Shown piece by piece: positions 14,452 to 23,541 of a DNA stretch of 64,000 nucleotides. Position numbers and translations under genes: made by a program. Origin of the DNA: Pontibacter oryzae (GTDB lineage: Bacteria > Bacteroidota > Bacteroidia > Cytophagales > Hymenobacteraceae); assembly GCF_003576375.1 (NCBI RefSeq), contig NZ_QWGE01000004.1, forward strand, positions 310,001-374,000, written 5' to 3'. The notes below the pieces were generated by a model. The model did no database searches. It saw only the letters and a program-made list of their open reading frames with translations, and had not been told where the DNA came from. Position 1 is the first letter of the stretch. Each line of letters starts with the position of its first letter.

Positions 14452-16575
14452 TCAAGCTGTTCTCGAATTTACGTTGTCTTGTTCTGTTGTAGAGCTGCTT
14501 CCGTTCAAAGGAGTTCCTGGCACGCCACCCTGCTCTTGCTCCGGATGGTTAGTTTGGCCAAGTTCTACGGGATGCTGCTGCTCTACTTCGCTTTTGGTTT
14601 TGCTGCGATCTGTACCGGCTGTGTGTGCCTGGTATGTAGTAAGCGCATCAAACGGGCGTGGCCCAACCAAACGCTCCAAATCGTTCTGGAACAGAATTTC
14701 CTTTTGTAACAGTTCCTGTGCTACAATTTCAAGCTCATGGCCTTTATCAGTCAAAAGTTGCTTGGTGCGCTCATATGCGGCACCTATAATGTTGCGAACT
14801 TCCTCGTCGATAGTTTGAGCTGTAGCCTCTGAGTATGGTTTATTAAACGTCATGTCAGACTGCTTGGAGTCATAGAACGATACGTTACCAATCTTGGCGT
14901 TCATACCATACATGGTTACGATACTGTAAGCCATCTTCGTGATGCGCTCCAGGTCGCTTAATGCACCTGTAGAGATTTTACCGAAAACTAACTCCTCAGC
15001 AGCACGGCCACCAAGTGCCATACACATCTCATCAATCAACTGCTCAGTAGTATACAAGAATTGCTCTTTTGGCAGGTATTGTGCGTAACCAAGCGCGGCA
15101 ACACCGCGCGGAACTATACTTACCTTCACCAACGGGTCAGCGTGCTCCAAGAACCAACCAGCAATGGCGTGGCCGGCTTCGTGGTACGCAACGATTTTCT
15201 TCTCTTCCGGAGAGATGATCTTGTTTTTCTTCTCCAAACCACCAATAACACGGTCTACAGCATCGTTAAAATCTTGCTGATCAACTGCTTTTTTGTTGCG
15301 GCGGGCAGCAATAAGGGCAGCCTCATTACAAACGTTTGCAATTTCGGCACCGGCAAAGCCCGGAGTTTGTGCAGCTAGTTTGCGGGCATCCACATCAGCT
15401 GCCAGTGTAAGCGGCTTCAGATGCACTTCAAATATTTCGGTACGGCCATTAATGTCTGGCTTGTCAATGCTTACCTGGCGGTCGAAACGGCCTGGGCGCA
15501 GCAAGGCAGAGTCCAAGGTGTCAGGGCGGTTGGTGGCAGCAAGTATGATTACACCGGAGTCAGTTGCAAAACCGTCCATCTCCACCAAAAGTGAGTTCAG
15601 CGTGTTCTCACGCTCATCGTTACCACCTGGGGTAGAGCCACGGCTACGGTGGCGACCAATGGCATCAATCTCATCAATAAAGATGATACAAGGTGCTTTG
15701 GCCTTGGCTTGCTTAAATAAGTCACGCACTCGTGCGGCGCCCACACCCACAAACATCTCCACAAAGTCAGAACCTGACAGGGAGAAGAAAGGAACGTCGG
15801 CCTCGCCGGCTACGGCTTTAGCAAGCAAGGTTTTACCTGTACCCGGAGGGCCTACAAGCAAGGCGCCTTTCGGTATTTTACCACCAAGTATGGTGAATTT
15901 GCTTGGGTTCTTAAGAAACTCTACAATCTCCTGCACTTCTTCTTTTGCTTCTTCTAGGCCAGCCACATCCTTAAACGTGATCTTAACCTTGTTCTCAGCA
16001 TCAAAAAGAGCTGCTTTGGATTTACCGATATTGAAGATCTGGCCGCCTGTGCCACCGGAGGTTACGCGGCGCATCAGGAACCAGAAACCAAACAGCAGTA
16101 GGATCAGGAAGCCCCACTGGAAGAAGAAGTCAGCAAAACCAGTACGGTCAAGCGGAGTTAAAGGTACCTGCTCCTCACGAGGCAATTCAGCCTGCAGCTT
16201 ATCCAAGTCTTCCTTAAAAGACTCAGCCGAAATTACCTGAAAGTGATAATGCGGCCCCTGATCCATGGTAAAGGCACCACGGTCGTTTAGCTCTGTTTTA
16301 TACTTGTCGTTCTGTAAGGCCTCCTCTTTGAGGTATACTTCTACAGTTTTGTTGTTTACAAGGGTAAGTTTGCCTACATCACCGCTCAATAACATTTCCT
16401 CAAAATCCTGTTGAGTGGTTTCGATAGAGGAGTTGCTTTTGTTCAGGTAGGTCAAGCCGAAGATCAGCAGGATCAGTACAGCCAGCATCCACAGCTGCAT
16501 AGTAGGCCGCGGTGGTGTGTTTGGGATGATCGGCTTTTTCTTCTTGTTATTGCCTCTGTTATTTTTTTCTGCCAT
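14452..16575 (-). CDS. ftsH: ATP-dependent zinc metalloprotease FtsH
   Basis: A 707-residue membrane AAA protease. The two transmembrane helices lie near residues 27-45 and 150-168, with a periplasmic domain between. The AAA domain has Walker A GPPGTGKT (242-249), Walker B IIFIDEID (297-304) and the second region of homology ending RPGRFDRQ. The zinc site is HEAGH (465-469). The C-terminal about 60 residues are disordered and Gln/Thr-rich. FtsH degrades misfolded membrane proteins and, in E. coli, LpxC, so the neighbourhood of lpxH is suggestive for lipid A control but not evidence of it. It lies between rsfS and the LUD gene on one strand. Confidence 0.98.
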   Translation of the reverse strand: MAEKNNRGNNKKKKPIIPNTPPRPTMQLWMLAVLILLIFGLTYLNKSNSSIETTQQDFEEMLLSGDVGKLTLVNNKTVEVYLKEEALQNDKYKTELNDRGAFTMDQGPHYHFQVISAESFKEDLDKLQAELPREEQVPLTPLDRTGFADFFFQWGFLILLLFGFWFLMRRVTSGGTGGQIFNIGKSKAALFDAENKVKITFKDVAGLEEAKEEVQEIVEFLKNPSKFTILGGKIPKGALLVGPPGTGKTLLAKAVAGEADVPFFSLSGSDFVEMFVGVGAARVRDLFKQAKAKAPCIIFIDEIDAIGRHRSRGSTPGGNDERENTLNSLLVEMDGFATDSGVIILAATNRPDTLDSALLRPGRFDRQVSIDKPDINGRTEIFEVHLKPLTLAADVDARKLAAQTPGFAGAEIANVCNEAALIAARRNKKAVDQQDFNDAVDRVIGGLEKKNKIISPEEKKIVAYHEAGHAIAGWFLEHADPLVKVSIVPRGVAALGYAQYLPKEQFLYTTEQLIDEMCMALGGRAAEELVFGKISTGALSDLERITKMAYSIVTMYGMNAKIGNVSFYDSKQSDMTFNKPYSEATAQTIDEEVRNIIGAAYERTKQLLTDKGHELEIVAQELLQKEILFQNDLERLVGPRPFDALTTYQAHTAGTDRSKTKSEVEQQHPVELGQTNHPEQEQGGVPGTPLNGSSSTTEQDNVNSRTA

Positions 16576-16644
16576 TGATATTTAGATGTCAATTGTATGG
16601 AAAACATGAGCCTGTGCTAAATGTTTTAGCGCAGGCCCTTGATG

Positions 16645-17019
16645 TTAGACAGATTCCACGTGTTCTATCTTGGCGTCGCCCCAGAGCTCTTCCAAAGCAT
16701 AAAACTCGCGCTTGTCTTTTAGGAAAACGTGAGCTACTACATCCACATAATCCAGCAGGACCCACTCTTTGTTCATGCGGCCCTCTGTTTGCCACGGGTT
16801 TTGGCCGATGGCTTTGTGTACTTCTTCCTCAATAGAAGAAGCGATGGCATCTAGTTGTGTGTCGGAGCTTGCGGATGCTATTACGAAGTAATCTGATACA
16901 GCGTTTTTAAGTGATTTAAGGTTCATCACAACTATATCGGAAGCTTTCCTCTCCTGCATGCCCTTCACTACAAGCTCTGCCAATATGTCGGAAGTAGCCT
17001 CAACCTTGGTTTCTTTCAT
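16645..17019 (-). CDS. rsfS: Ribosome silencing factor RsfS (YbeB/Iojap family)
   Basis: A 124-residue protein, the normal family length. Diagnostic segments are SDIVVMNLKSLKNAVSDYFV, IASASSDTQLDAIA and LLDYVDVVAHVFL. RsfS binds ribosomal protein L14 (uL14) and blocks subunit joining when nutrients are short. It is the first gene of the rsfS-ftsH-LUD-lpxH run (70 nt to ftsH). It is divergent from birA, with only 50 nt between starts, so both promoters must overlap in this gap. A -7-like element lies about 24 nt upstream. Confidence 0.95.
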   Translation of the reverse strand: MKETKVEATSDILAELVVKGMQERKASDIVVMNLKSLKNAVSDYFVIASASSDTQLDAIASSIEEEVHKAIGQNPWQTEGRMNKEWVLLDYVDVVAHVFLKDKREFYALEELWGDAKIEHVESV

Positions 17020-17042
17020 TTGTGCTCTTTAAATTTGATGTA

Positions 17043-17050
17043 CAAAAGTA
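17043..17050 (-). promoter_or_regulatory. Putative -7 element (TACTTTTG) of rsfS
   Basis: An exact TAnnTTTG match on the minus strand in the 50-nt rsfS/birA gap. It predicts a leader of about 18 nt. No clear -33 element was found. Confidence 0.4.
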
Positions 17051-17069
17051 TTAAATCTCCTCTAATTAT

Positions 17070-17819
17070 ATGTTGCCTAATACGCTGTTTGTTGGCCAGC
17101 AGCTGGTTTTTATACCGGCCTGTGCATCTACTAACTCAGAGGCCCAACAGCTTCTCCTCAAAAATGAAGCCACAGAAGGCTGTGTCGTGCTTACGCATAA
17201 CCAAACGCAGGGCCGGGGGCAACGGGGTAATTCCTGGGAGGCAGAGCCGGGGCAAAACATTACATTGTCTGTAATTCTGTCACCTACGTTTGTGCCCGTC
17301 CGGCAGCAATTCTACCTTAACATGGCCGTGTCGTTGGCTGCGCTCGATCTGCTGCGCGAGCATGGCTTGCAGCAGGCCCAGGTAAAGTGGCCGAACGATT
17401 TATTTTTTGAAGATAAGAAACTTGGCGGGATTCTGATAGAAAATACAATTAATAGTCATTCTTTACAACACAGTATCGTTGGGATTGGTTTAAACATAAA
17501 TCAACAGCAGTTCGGATATACAACGGCTACGTCGTTGGCAAAGGTATGCGGAAGCACAGTTAACCTTGAAAAAACAACTTTGCGCCTGCTGGAACACCTC
17601 GAAAAGCGTTACCTCCAACTTAGGGGCGGCCATACTGCCCGTCTGAAGTATGAATACCTGCAGGGGCTCTACCGTTATCAGGAAGTTCATGCTTTCCGGA
17701 TTGGGGAAGAAGAGGTGCAGGGTCAAATTCTAGGTGTTGATGAAGCCGGGCGACTGGCCGTGGAGGTCAACGGGGAACTACGCTATTTTAGCTTTCAGGA
17801 AATCTCACACATTATCTAG
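17070..17819 (+). CDS. birA: Biotin--[acetyl-CoA-carboxylase] ligase
   Basis: A 249-residue biotin protein ligase of the short type without an N-terminal helix-turn-helix, so an enzyme but not a repressor. The ATP/biotin loop is GRGQRGNSW (48-56). The second catalytic segment is KWPNDLFFEDKKLGGILIEN (107-126). A small C-terminal SH3-like domain follows (GEEEVQGQILGVDEAGRLAV). It attaches biotin to the carrier protein of acetyl-CoA carboxylase via biotinyl-AMP. It is divergent from rsfS and ends in a strong hairpin shared with the convergent T9SS gene. Confidence 0.94.
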   Translation: MLPNTLFVGQQLVFIPACASTNSEAQQLLLKNEATEGCVVLTHNQTQGRGQRGNSWEAEPGQNITLSVILSPTFVPVRQQFYLNMAVSLAALDLLREHGLQQAQVKWPNDLFFEDKKLGGILIENTINSHSLQHSIVGIGLNINQQQFGYTTATSLAKVCGSTVNLEKTTLRLLEHLEKRYLQLRGGHTARLKYEYLQGLYRYQEVHAFRIGEEEVQGQILGVDEAGRLAVEVNGELRYFSFQEISHII

Positions 17820-17825
17820 CAAAGC

Positions 17826-17864
17826 AAAAAAGCGGGGCCAGGTAATTCTGGTCCCGCTTTTTTT
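17826..17864. terminator. Bidirectional terminator between birA and the T9SS protein
   Basis: The stem AAAGCGGGGCCAG pairs with CTGGTCCCGCTTT (one G-T wobble) around a 6-nt loop. A5-A6 and T7 flanks make it functional in both directions. Confidence 0.9.
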
Positions 17865-17877
17865 CAATAGTAAACTT

Positions 17878-19278
17878 TTACTGTATCAATAATTTTTGAG
17901 TTTGCTTTCCAGTTGGCTGTTGCAGGCTTACATAGTATAAACCCTTCGGAATATTAAGCTCTGACACAGTCAGGCGCACCTCACGCATGCCTGCAGGTAA
18001 CTGTTGGGTATAAACGGATTTGCCATTTTGATTTATAATCTGCAGCACGGCACCATCGCTGGTTTGCAGGGCTACCCGAATGTCGTTGTCAATAACCGGG
18101 TTTGGATAAACCATCATTTCAGAGGCAGTTGCTTTGCCTTTAAACCGTGTCTCAATGATTTTGCTGTACTCAAAATGGCCATCAAAGTCTACCTGCTTTA
18201 GGCGATAATAATTTACGTCTTTTTCAGGCGCAATATCAGAAAAAGTATACTTGCGCTGCACGCTGGAGTTGCCTGCGCCTTTCACCTCTCCAATTTTTAT
18301 AAAGCGTTTGCCATCGGTGCTTCGCTCAACCTCAAAGCGTTCATTGTTTTCTTCGGAGGCAGTAGTCCATGTTAGGGCAATGTTGCTCTGGGTAGCTTTG
18401 CCAGTAAAGGAAGATAGCTCAACTGGAAGCGGCGTGATAGGTTGATCAGAGCAAGTCTGTAGGTTGAAGCCCGTGGTGAAGAAATCTGTTTCGGTCTGCA
18501 GCGATAGCTGGAAAAAAGGCTCTGCTCTAAACGCATCAGTTGGGATGCTGAACTCAAAAAGATCAGACTGGCCGTTGGCATACGTGCCAGAATTCATGTC
18601 TTTGTTAAACGTGATCAGGTTGTCCTCGATGCTCACAGTATAGTTGTATACTTGCTGGTATTCTCCGCTTGCATTGGTCGGTACGTCAATATCGGTGACG
18701 CCAAATGGCACTTCAATCAAAAACTGGTTAAGTGCTGCGGGGGTCTCGTTAGTCAAGGTAAATCGTACGGTTGTCATCCCATCGGTGCTGGTAGAGTCCA
18801 CGAAACCAAAAGAATAAGTGCCCTCGAAATCTATAGAGCAGGCTGCTTCAGGTACGGGTCTGCCAGCCGGCTTAATGCCGCACTCTTCCATGTCGAATAA
18901 CACACTTGCACCTCTGCTACCGGCTATCACATCAATTTCGGTATGAGTGATAGAAGCCAGCTGTGCCGGGGTAAATTCAAAGTAATGTCTGCTTCTTGTA
19001 CCAGTGGCAGAAGTTTGCATCGGATTAACTCCTCCTGACTGACTTCTTGACCGATCCAGGCCGATAAAACTGAAGTTAATATCCTCCACATAAGCATTGC
19101 AAGTGTTGGTTATGGTAAATAGCACTTCATAATTGCCATTGTCCAGCGGTGTGGCCTTGTAAGAGTTAAATGAAAAGCAACCCTCTGATTTAGAGCATGC
19201 TGGAGTATTTTGTGCCTTGGCTTGCAACCATCCGAGTGAAAAAAGAATCAATGAAAGTAAAAGTATATATCGCTTCAT
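17878..19278 (-). CDS. T9SS type A sorting-domain secreted protein
   Basis: 466 residues from MKRYILLLSLILFSLGWLQA, a clear signal peptide; an upstream in-frame Met would spoil it. The C-terminal about 75 residues form a Por/T9SS type A sorting domain: VYPNPV, then LQIINQNGKSVYTQQL and the end GLYYVSLQQPTGKQTQKLLI. Before it lies a segment typical of Bacteroidota surface proteins (PLPVELSSFTGKATQSNIAL, fibronectin-like ERSTDGKRFIKIGEV). The N-terminal 250 residues hold two repeated Ig-like halves with Cys pairs. It should be exported by Sec, pass the outer membrane by T9SS and be anchored or released. Ligand or substrate unknown. Confidence 0.9.
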   Translation of the reverse strand: MKRYILLLSLILFSLGWLQAKAQNTPACSKSEGCFSFNSYKATPLDNGNYEVLFTITNTCNAYVEDINFSFIGLDRSRSQSGGVNPMQTSATGTRSRHYFEFTPAQLASITHTEIDVIAGSRGASVLFDMEECGIKPAGRPVPEAACSIDFEGTYSFGFVDSTSTDGMTTVRFTLTNETPAALNQFLIEVPFGVTDIDVPTNASGEYQQVYNYTVSIEDNLITFNKDMNSGTYANGQSDLFEFSIPTDAFRAEPFFQLSLQTETDFFTTGFNLQTCSDQPITPLPVELSSFTGKATQSNIALTWTTASEENNERFEVERSTDGKRFIKIGEVKGAGNSSVQRKYTFSDIAPEKDVNYYRLKQVDFDGHFEYSKIIETRFKGKATASEMMVYPNPVIDNDIRVALQTSDGAVLQIINQNGKSVYTQQLPAGMREVRLTVSELNIPKGLYYVSLQQPTGKQTQKLLIQ

Positions 19279-19729
19279 AGTATGTTCAGTTATTGGGTAG
19301 TACAATTGCTTACTTAGTAAAAGTTAACGGGTAGCTTAAGCATGAGTTGCATATTACCTATAGGGATTAATGTAAGTGCAATGAAGTTCTTGATAAAATA
19401 ATATGAAGCGGATGTTGAAATTCTTGATGTATTCCTAGTATTTTGCCATGTAAAGGGAGTTGTGTTCCTATTAAGGTATAAGTTTGATAAAACATGACTA
19501 TTCTTATAAATAAATGCTTAGGCTGGTTGTGTTGCTTAGAAATCAGGTGATTAGCTATAAAGAAGAAAGTGCAAATTTTAGTATGCAAACAGATTGGTAT
19601 CAGCCAGTAAACACGGGCATGGTAATTGATAACAAAATTTAGCAGTAAATGAGGTGTCAATGCTAAATGTTTATCTTGCTTATTTACAAATATTTTGAAA
19701 ATTTAATTTACTGTTTTGGCAATTTAAAC
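19279..19729. other. AT-rich intergenic region between divergent T9SS genes
   Basis: About 450 bp of AT-rich DNA before the putative promoter of the small T9SS protein. One open frame exists on the minus strand, but its product is a His/Leu/Ile mixture without family features, so I do not call it. It could hold regulatory sites; no clear repeat was seen. Confidence 0.55.
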
Positions 19730-19737
19730 TATCTTTG
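19730..19737 (+). promoter_or_regulatory. Putative -7 element (TATCTTTG)
   Basis: An exact TAnnTTTG match 53 nt before the ATG at 19791. TTTG words exist upstream but not at ideal spacing. A perfect 17-bp palindrome follows in the leader. Confidence 0.45.
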
Positions 19738-19753
19738 GTTTGATAAGTCGAAG

Positions 19754-19770
19754 TAGTAGAGACTCTACTA
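19754..19770. promoter_or_regulatory. 17-bp perfect palindrome, possible operator
   Basis: TAGTAGAG-A-CTCTACTA, two 8-bp arms around one base. It lies about 17 nt after the putative -7 element and 20 nt before the start codon. The tight symmetry fits a dimeric regulator site rather than a stable RNA hairpin. Confidence 0.45.
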
Positions 19771-19790
19771 TAACATTAAGACTCTTAAGC

Positions 19791-20378
19791 ATGAGAATTT
19801 TTACTAGAATAATATTAGTTACCACCCTGATAAGCTCGCACTTGATGAGTTTTGCCAGCCACCAGGAGGTAGCCGGAACCAACCCTACGTATAAGGGCGG
19901 TAACACCTTGTGGAAGCTGATGCCGGATAAGGCGGCGCAGTTAACGCTTTCTGCTAACAACGCACGGCCAAACTTTGTGAATAAGGAAGATCATACCTGT
20001 TCCAAAATTTATGCTTCAGCAGTGAGCCAGGTGTTCCATGTGGTGGAGGCAAAACAAAGCAAAAGCATGTATGCCACAATCTCGTTGGCAGCATTTGCTC
20101 CGGGCCCGGAGGTAAAAACTTCATTGCCGTCTATTAACGCTTACCCGAATCCATCGCGTGGGTATACAAGCCTGGCGCTAAACCTGCCTGGCAACGATAG
20201 CTACAAGATTAGGATCTCTAACACGATTGGCAAAGTGCTGGCCGTGCAGGAAATTGCGCCAGCCGAGAAGGCCAAGGTAGACCTCGACCTGACAAACCTG
20301 CCTTCAGGCATATATTTTTACAGCCTGCTGGTAAACGGCAAAACAGTAGAAACGAAAAGACTTGTACTCCAGAAATAA
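19791..20378 (+). CDS. Small T9SS type A sorting-domain protein
   Basis: 195 residues from MRIFTRIILVTTLISSHLMS, a signal peptide; the frame is open upstream but without an ATG giving a better leader. The mature N-terminal half is about 90 residues of no recognised family. The last about 75 residues are a T9SS sorting domain: INAYPNPSRGYTSLALNLPG, IRISNTIGKVL, and the end LPSGIYFYSLLVNGKTVETK. A cargo half shorter than the sorting domain is unusual; it may be a small surface or secreted factor. It has its own putative promoter with an operator-like palindrome, and a terminator follows. Confidence 0.85.
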   Translation: MRIFTRIILVTTLISSHLMSFASHQEVAGTNPTYKGGNTLWKLMPDKAAQLTLSANNARPNFVNKEDHTCSKIYASAVSQVFHVVEAKQSKSMYATISLAAFAPGPEVKTSLPSINAYPNPSRGYTSLALNLPGNDSYKIRISNTIGKVLAVQEIAPAEKAKVDLDLTNLPSGIYFYSLLVNGKTVETKRLVLQK

Positions 20379-20401
20379 GAAGCAATTTGTGCTCTAAGTA
20401 T

Positions 20402-20430
20402 AAAAAGCCGGCCAGTTGGTCGGCTTTTTC
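20402..20430 (+). terminator. Intrinsic terminator
   Basis: A 12-bp stem AAAAAGCCGGCC with GGTCGGCTTTTT (one wobble) and loop AGTT, ending in TTTTT, 23 nt after the small T9SS gene. Confidence 0.88.
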
Positions 20431-20501
20431 ATTATAAACTTCTAAAAATAGCCAGCCGCTTTACATTATTTATTATTTTCGGGGCTGAATCAACTAAAGC
20501 T

Positions 20502-23447
20502 ATGACGGATTATCGGAAGATAAATAACCTCGTGGGCTGGGTCGTGTTTTTAATCGCGACGGCCGTTTATGTACTAACGCTGGAACCAACTGCCAGCTTC
20601 TGGGATGCAGGTGAGTTTATCGCCTGTTCATATAAGTTATTGGTGCCGCACCCGCCTGGTGCACCGTTCTACCTGCTAATGGGTAGGCTGTTCTCTATGT
20701 TCGCCGGCGATGTAACGCAGGTGGCCTGGTGGGTAAACCTGCTCTCTGCGCTATGTAGTTCTGGTACCGTTCTTTTTCTTTTCTGGACCATCACTATACT
20801 TGCCCGCAAAGTGCTTGTAAAGGCAGGCGAAACGCCAACCCAAGGCAACGTACTCCTAGTTATGGGCAGCGGTGTGGTAGGCGCCCTGGCTTATACTTTC
20901 TCTGATTCGGCCTGGTTCTCGGCTGTGGAGGCAGAAGTATACGCCATGTCCTCGTTCTTCACGGCAATCGTATTTTGGGCCATACTACGTTGGGAGGCCA
21001 AGGTAGGCGAGGCGCACTCTGACAAGTGGCTTATACTTATCGCTTACCTGGTAGGTCTTTCTATCGGCGCGCACTTACTGAACCTGGTAACCATACCTGC
21101 ACTGGCCTTTATCTATTATTTCAGGTTGTACAAGCCCACGTTTACAGGCGGTATCATTGCGTTTGCTATTAGTGCCGTTATTGTGGTGGCCATACTTTGG
21201 GGAGTTATCCCGGGCTTGCCATCCATTGCGGGCAGCTTCGAGGTATTCTTCGTGAATTCCCTTGGTTTGCCGTTTAGCTCAGGCATTATAGTATTCCTGG
21301 TACTGTTCGTTTCCGCGATTGTATTTGGTATTCGTTACTCTATTCAGAAAAATATCCGTGTACTCAATACGGCATTGCTTGGCCTTGTTTTTGTCCTGAT
21401 CGGTTACTCTTCCTACATGATGATCCCGATTCGATCGTCTTACGAGCCTACCATTGATGAAAACGACCCGGATGACATCCTGACCTTTGTGTCTTACCTG
21501 AAGCGAGAGCAGTACGGCGACAGGCCTTTACTTTTCGGGCCGCAGTACAACGCCCAGCCAACAGGCCAGGAGGAAGGTGTGCCGCGCTATGTGAAAGGCA
21601 AAGACAAGTATATCAACACCGGCAATAAAATTGAGCCAGTGTATGACTCAAAAGATAAAGTGTTTCTGCCACGGATTTACAGCGATGCCCACGTAGACGC
21701 TTACAAGAAATGGGTTGACCTGCGCGAAGGCCAGACGCCAACCTTTGGCCAGAACATGAGCTTTATGCTTAACTACCAGCTTGGCTTTATGTACTGGAGA
21801 TACTTCCTGTGGAACTTTGCCGGCCGCGAGAGCGACGTGCAGAATGCCGGAGTGCTTTGGTTTGGTAAAGACGACCCGAATGCGCCAGAACGCGTGCTTG
21901 ATAGTGAAGCAAGAAACTGCTTTTACCTGTTGCCACTGCTGATTGGTATACTTGGCCTGATTTATCAGGTGCGTAAAGATGAGCGCAACGCCTTTGTTGT
22001 AGGCCTTCTTTTCTTTTTTACAGGTATCGCCATTGCCTTATACTTAAACCAACCACCAATAGAACCTCGGGAGCGCGACTATACGTTTGCGGGCTCTTTC
22101 TATACATTCAGTATTTGGATAGGGCTTGGCGTGCTTGGCCTAGCTGATTTACTGAGCAAGGTTCTTAAGAACACTACCACCCGCGCCGCGTTTGCAACGG
22201 TAGTCTGCCTTGCCGTGCCGGGCATCATGGCTGCCGAGGGCTGGGATGATCACGACCGTTCTGACCGCTACCAATCTGTGGATTCAGCTAAAAACCTACT
22301 GGATTCCTGCGCCCCGAACGCCATACTTTTCACTAACGGCGATAACGACACATTCCCGCTCTGGTATGCCCAAGAAGTAGAAGGTTACCGCACCGATGTT
22401 CGCGTAGCCGTACTCAGCTATTTGAATACCGATTGGTACATCGACCAAATGCAAGACCCGTCATACGAGTCTGAACCATGGCCACTGACGCTGGGCAACG
22501 AGAACTACCAGCAAGGCACCAACGACTTCCTGCCTTACGTGGAAGCGCCACAAGTAGCCTCAGGCATTGATTTGCAGCAGTATATCAGCCTGATCAAGCA
22601 AAAACACCCTGCCCTACAGGTGCAATATGGCTCTGGCACAACGCTGCTTACCATGCCAACACATAACTTCTTCCTGAATATCGATAAGGAGAAGGTAAAG
22701 CAGATGGGCTTTGTAGCCAAGAATTACGAGGATCAGATAGTGGACCGCATGCAGTGGACGATCACGAAATCGTTACTGGAGAAGAAGCACTTGGTAATGC
22801 TGGACCTATTGGCAACAAACAACTGGGAGCGCCCTGTCTACTTCTCAACCACGGTAAACAGCGCAGACTTTATCGGTCTATCGGATTACTTCCAACTGGA
22901 AGGCCTAGCGTATAGAGTAGTGCCGGTAAAGGCTGAGGGAGAAGGCCCGGGCATCGTGAACAAGGAGGTGATGTATCAGAATATGATGAAAAAGTTCATG
23001 TTCCGTAACTTCGATAGGCCGGATATTTTCTACGATGACAACTATTACCGCTTCTCGGCTAATGCCCGCGATAAGTTTGCGACACTAGCTGGTGCTTACC
23101 TTGAAGAAGGAAACGAAGCGCGTGCCAAAGAGTTGGTGGAATACTGCTTTAAGGTGCTGCCACTGGAAACAGTGCCTTACGATTACTATACACCGCAGTT
23201 TATCCCGATCTATGCAGCGCTCGGCGAAACCGCGAAAGCCAAAGAGCTATTAGATACGATGGCACAAGGCTCTCAGAAGGCACTGGACTATTACTTTGCC
23301 AAAGGATCTTTGTTTGACCAGGAGATACAGGTAAACATGGTAATCCTTCAGCAACTGATTGGGTCGGCTGAGGAACTGGGCATGCAGGACAGAGCACAGC
23401 AGTTGCAACAACAATTTATGCAGTACCTGCAGCGCATGCGCCGCTAA
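20502..23447 (+). CDS. DUF2723 membrane protein (putative protein O-mannosyltransferase type)
   Basis: A 981-residue protein. The N-terminal 560 residues contain about 12 hydrophobic helices; the first loop has LEPTASFWDAGEFIACSYKL and HPPGAPFYLLMGR, the hallmark of DUF2723, with an acidic pair in a position like the catalytic Asp-Glu of GT-C glycosyltransferases. The region 560-830 is soluble, and the last about 130 residues look TPR-like (YLEEGNEARAKELVEYCFK, AALGETAKAKELLDTM). Members of this family have been linked to O-glycosylation of exported proteins in Bacteroidota, which would fit a T9SS organism. That assignment is by recall, not shown here. Confidence 0.9.
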   Translation: MTDYRKINNLVGWVVFLIATAVYVLTLEPTASFWDAGEFIACSYKLLVPHPPGAPFYLLMGRLFSMFAGDVTQVAWWVNLLSALCSSGTVLFLFWTITILARKVLVKAGETPTQGNVLLVMGSGVVGALAYTFSDSAWFSAVEAEVYAMSSFFTAIVFWAILRWEAKVGEAHSDKWLILIAYLVGLSIGAHLLNLVTIPALAFIYYFRLYKPTFTGGIIAFAISAVIVVAILWGVIPGLPSIAGSFEVFFVNSLGLPFSSGIIVFLVLFVSAIVFGIRYSIQKNIRVLNTALLGLVFVLIGYSSYMMIPIRSSYEPTIDENDPDDILTFVSYLKREQYGDRPLLFGPQYNAQPTGQEEGVPRYVKGKDKYINTGNKIEPVYDSKDKVFLPRIYSDAHVDAYKKWVDLREGQTPTFGQNMSFMLNYQLGFMYWRYFLWNFAGRESDVQNAGVLWFGKDDPNAPERVLDSEARNCFYLLPLLIGILGLIYQVRKDERNAFVVGLLFFFTGIAIALYLNQPPIEPRERDYTFAGSFYTFSIWIGLGVLGLADLLSKVLKNTTTRAAFATVVCLAVPGIMAAEGWDDHDRSDRYQSVDSAKNLLDSCAPNAILFTNGDNDTFPLWYAQEVEGYRTDVRVAVLSYLNTDWYIDQMQDPSYESEPWPLTLGNENYQQGTNDFLPYVEAPQVASGIDLQQYISLIKQKHPALQVQYGSGTTLLTMPTHNFFLNIDKEKVKQMGFVAKNYEDQIVDRMQWTITKSLLEKKHLVMLDLLATNNWERPVYFSTTVNSADFIGLSDYFQLEGLAYRVVPVKAEGEGPGIVNKEVMYQNMMKKFMFRNFDRPDIFYDDNYYRFSANARDKFATLAGAYLEEGNEARAKELVEYCFKVLPLETVPYDYYTPQFIPIYAALGETAKAKELLDTMAQGSQKALDYYFAKGSLFDQEIQVNMVILQQLIGSAEELGMQDRAQQLQQQFMQYLQRMRR

Positions 23448-23470
23448 ACAAAATAACTTCATAATCAGTA

Positions 23471-23510
23471 AAAAAGGCCGGGTCACTATAGGGTGCCCCG
23501 GCCTTTTATT
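23471..23510 (+). terminator. Intrinsic terminator after the DUF2723 gene
   Basis: An 11-bp perfect stem AAAAGGCCGGG (23472-23482) with CCCGGCCTTTT (23497-23507), 14-nt loop, followed by ATTTTG. Confidence 0.82.
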
Positions 23511-23541
23511 TTGTTGATAATCATACTTATAGCTGTTACAT

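Noticed and set aside
15293..16240. A 315-codon open frame antisense to ftsH
   Set aside because: It lies inside the well-supported ftsH gene and has Ser/Arg/Pro-rich, family-less composition.
19367..19660. A 97-codon minus-strand frame in the AT-rich gap near the T9SS genes
   Set aside because: The product is a His/Ile/Leu mixture without signal peptide or fold, and the gap is AT-rich with no promoter or ribosome site.
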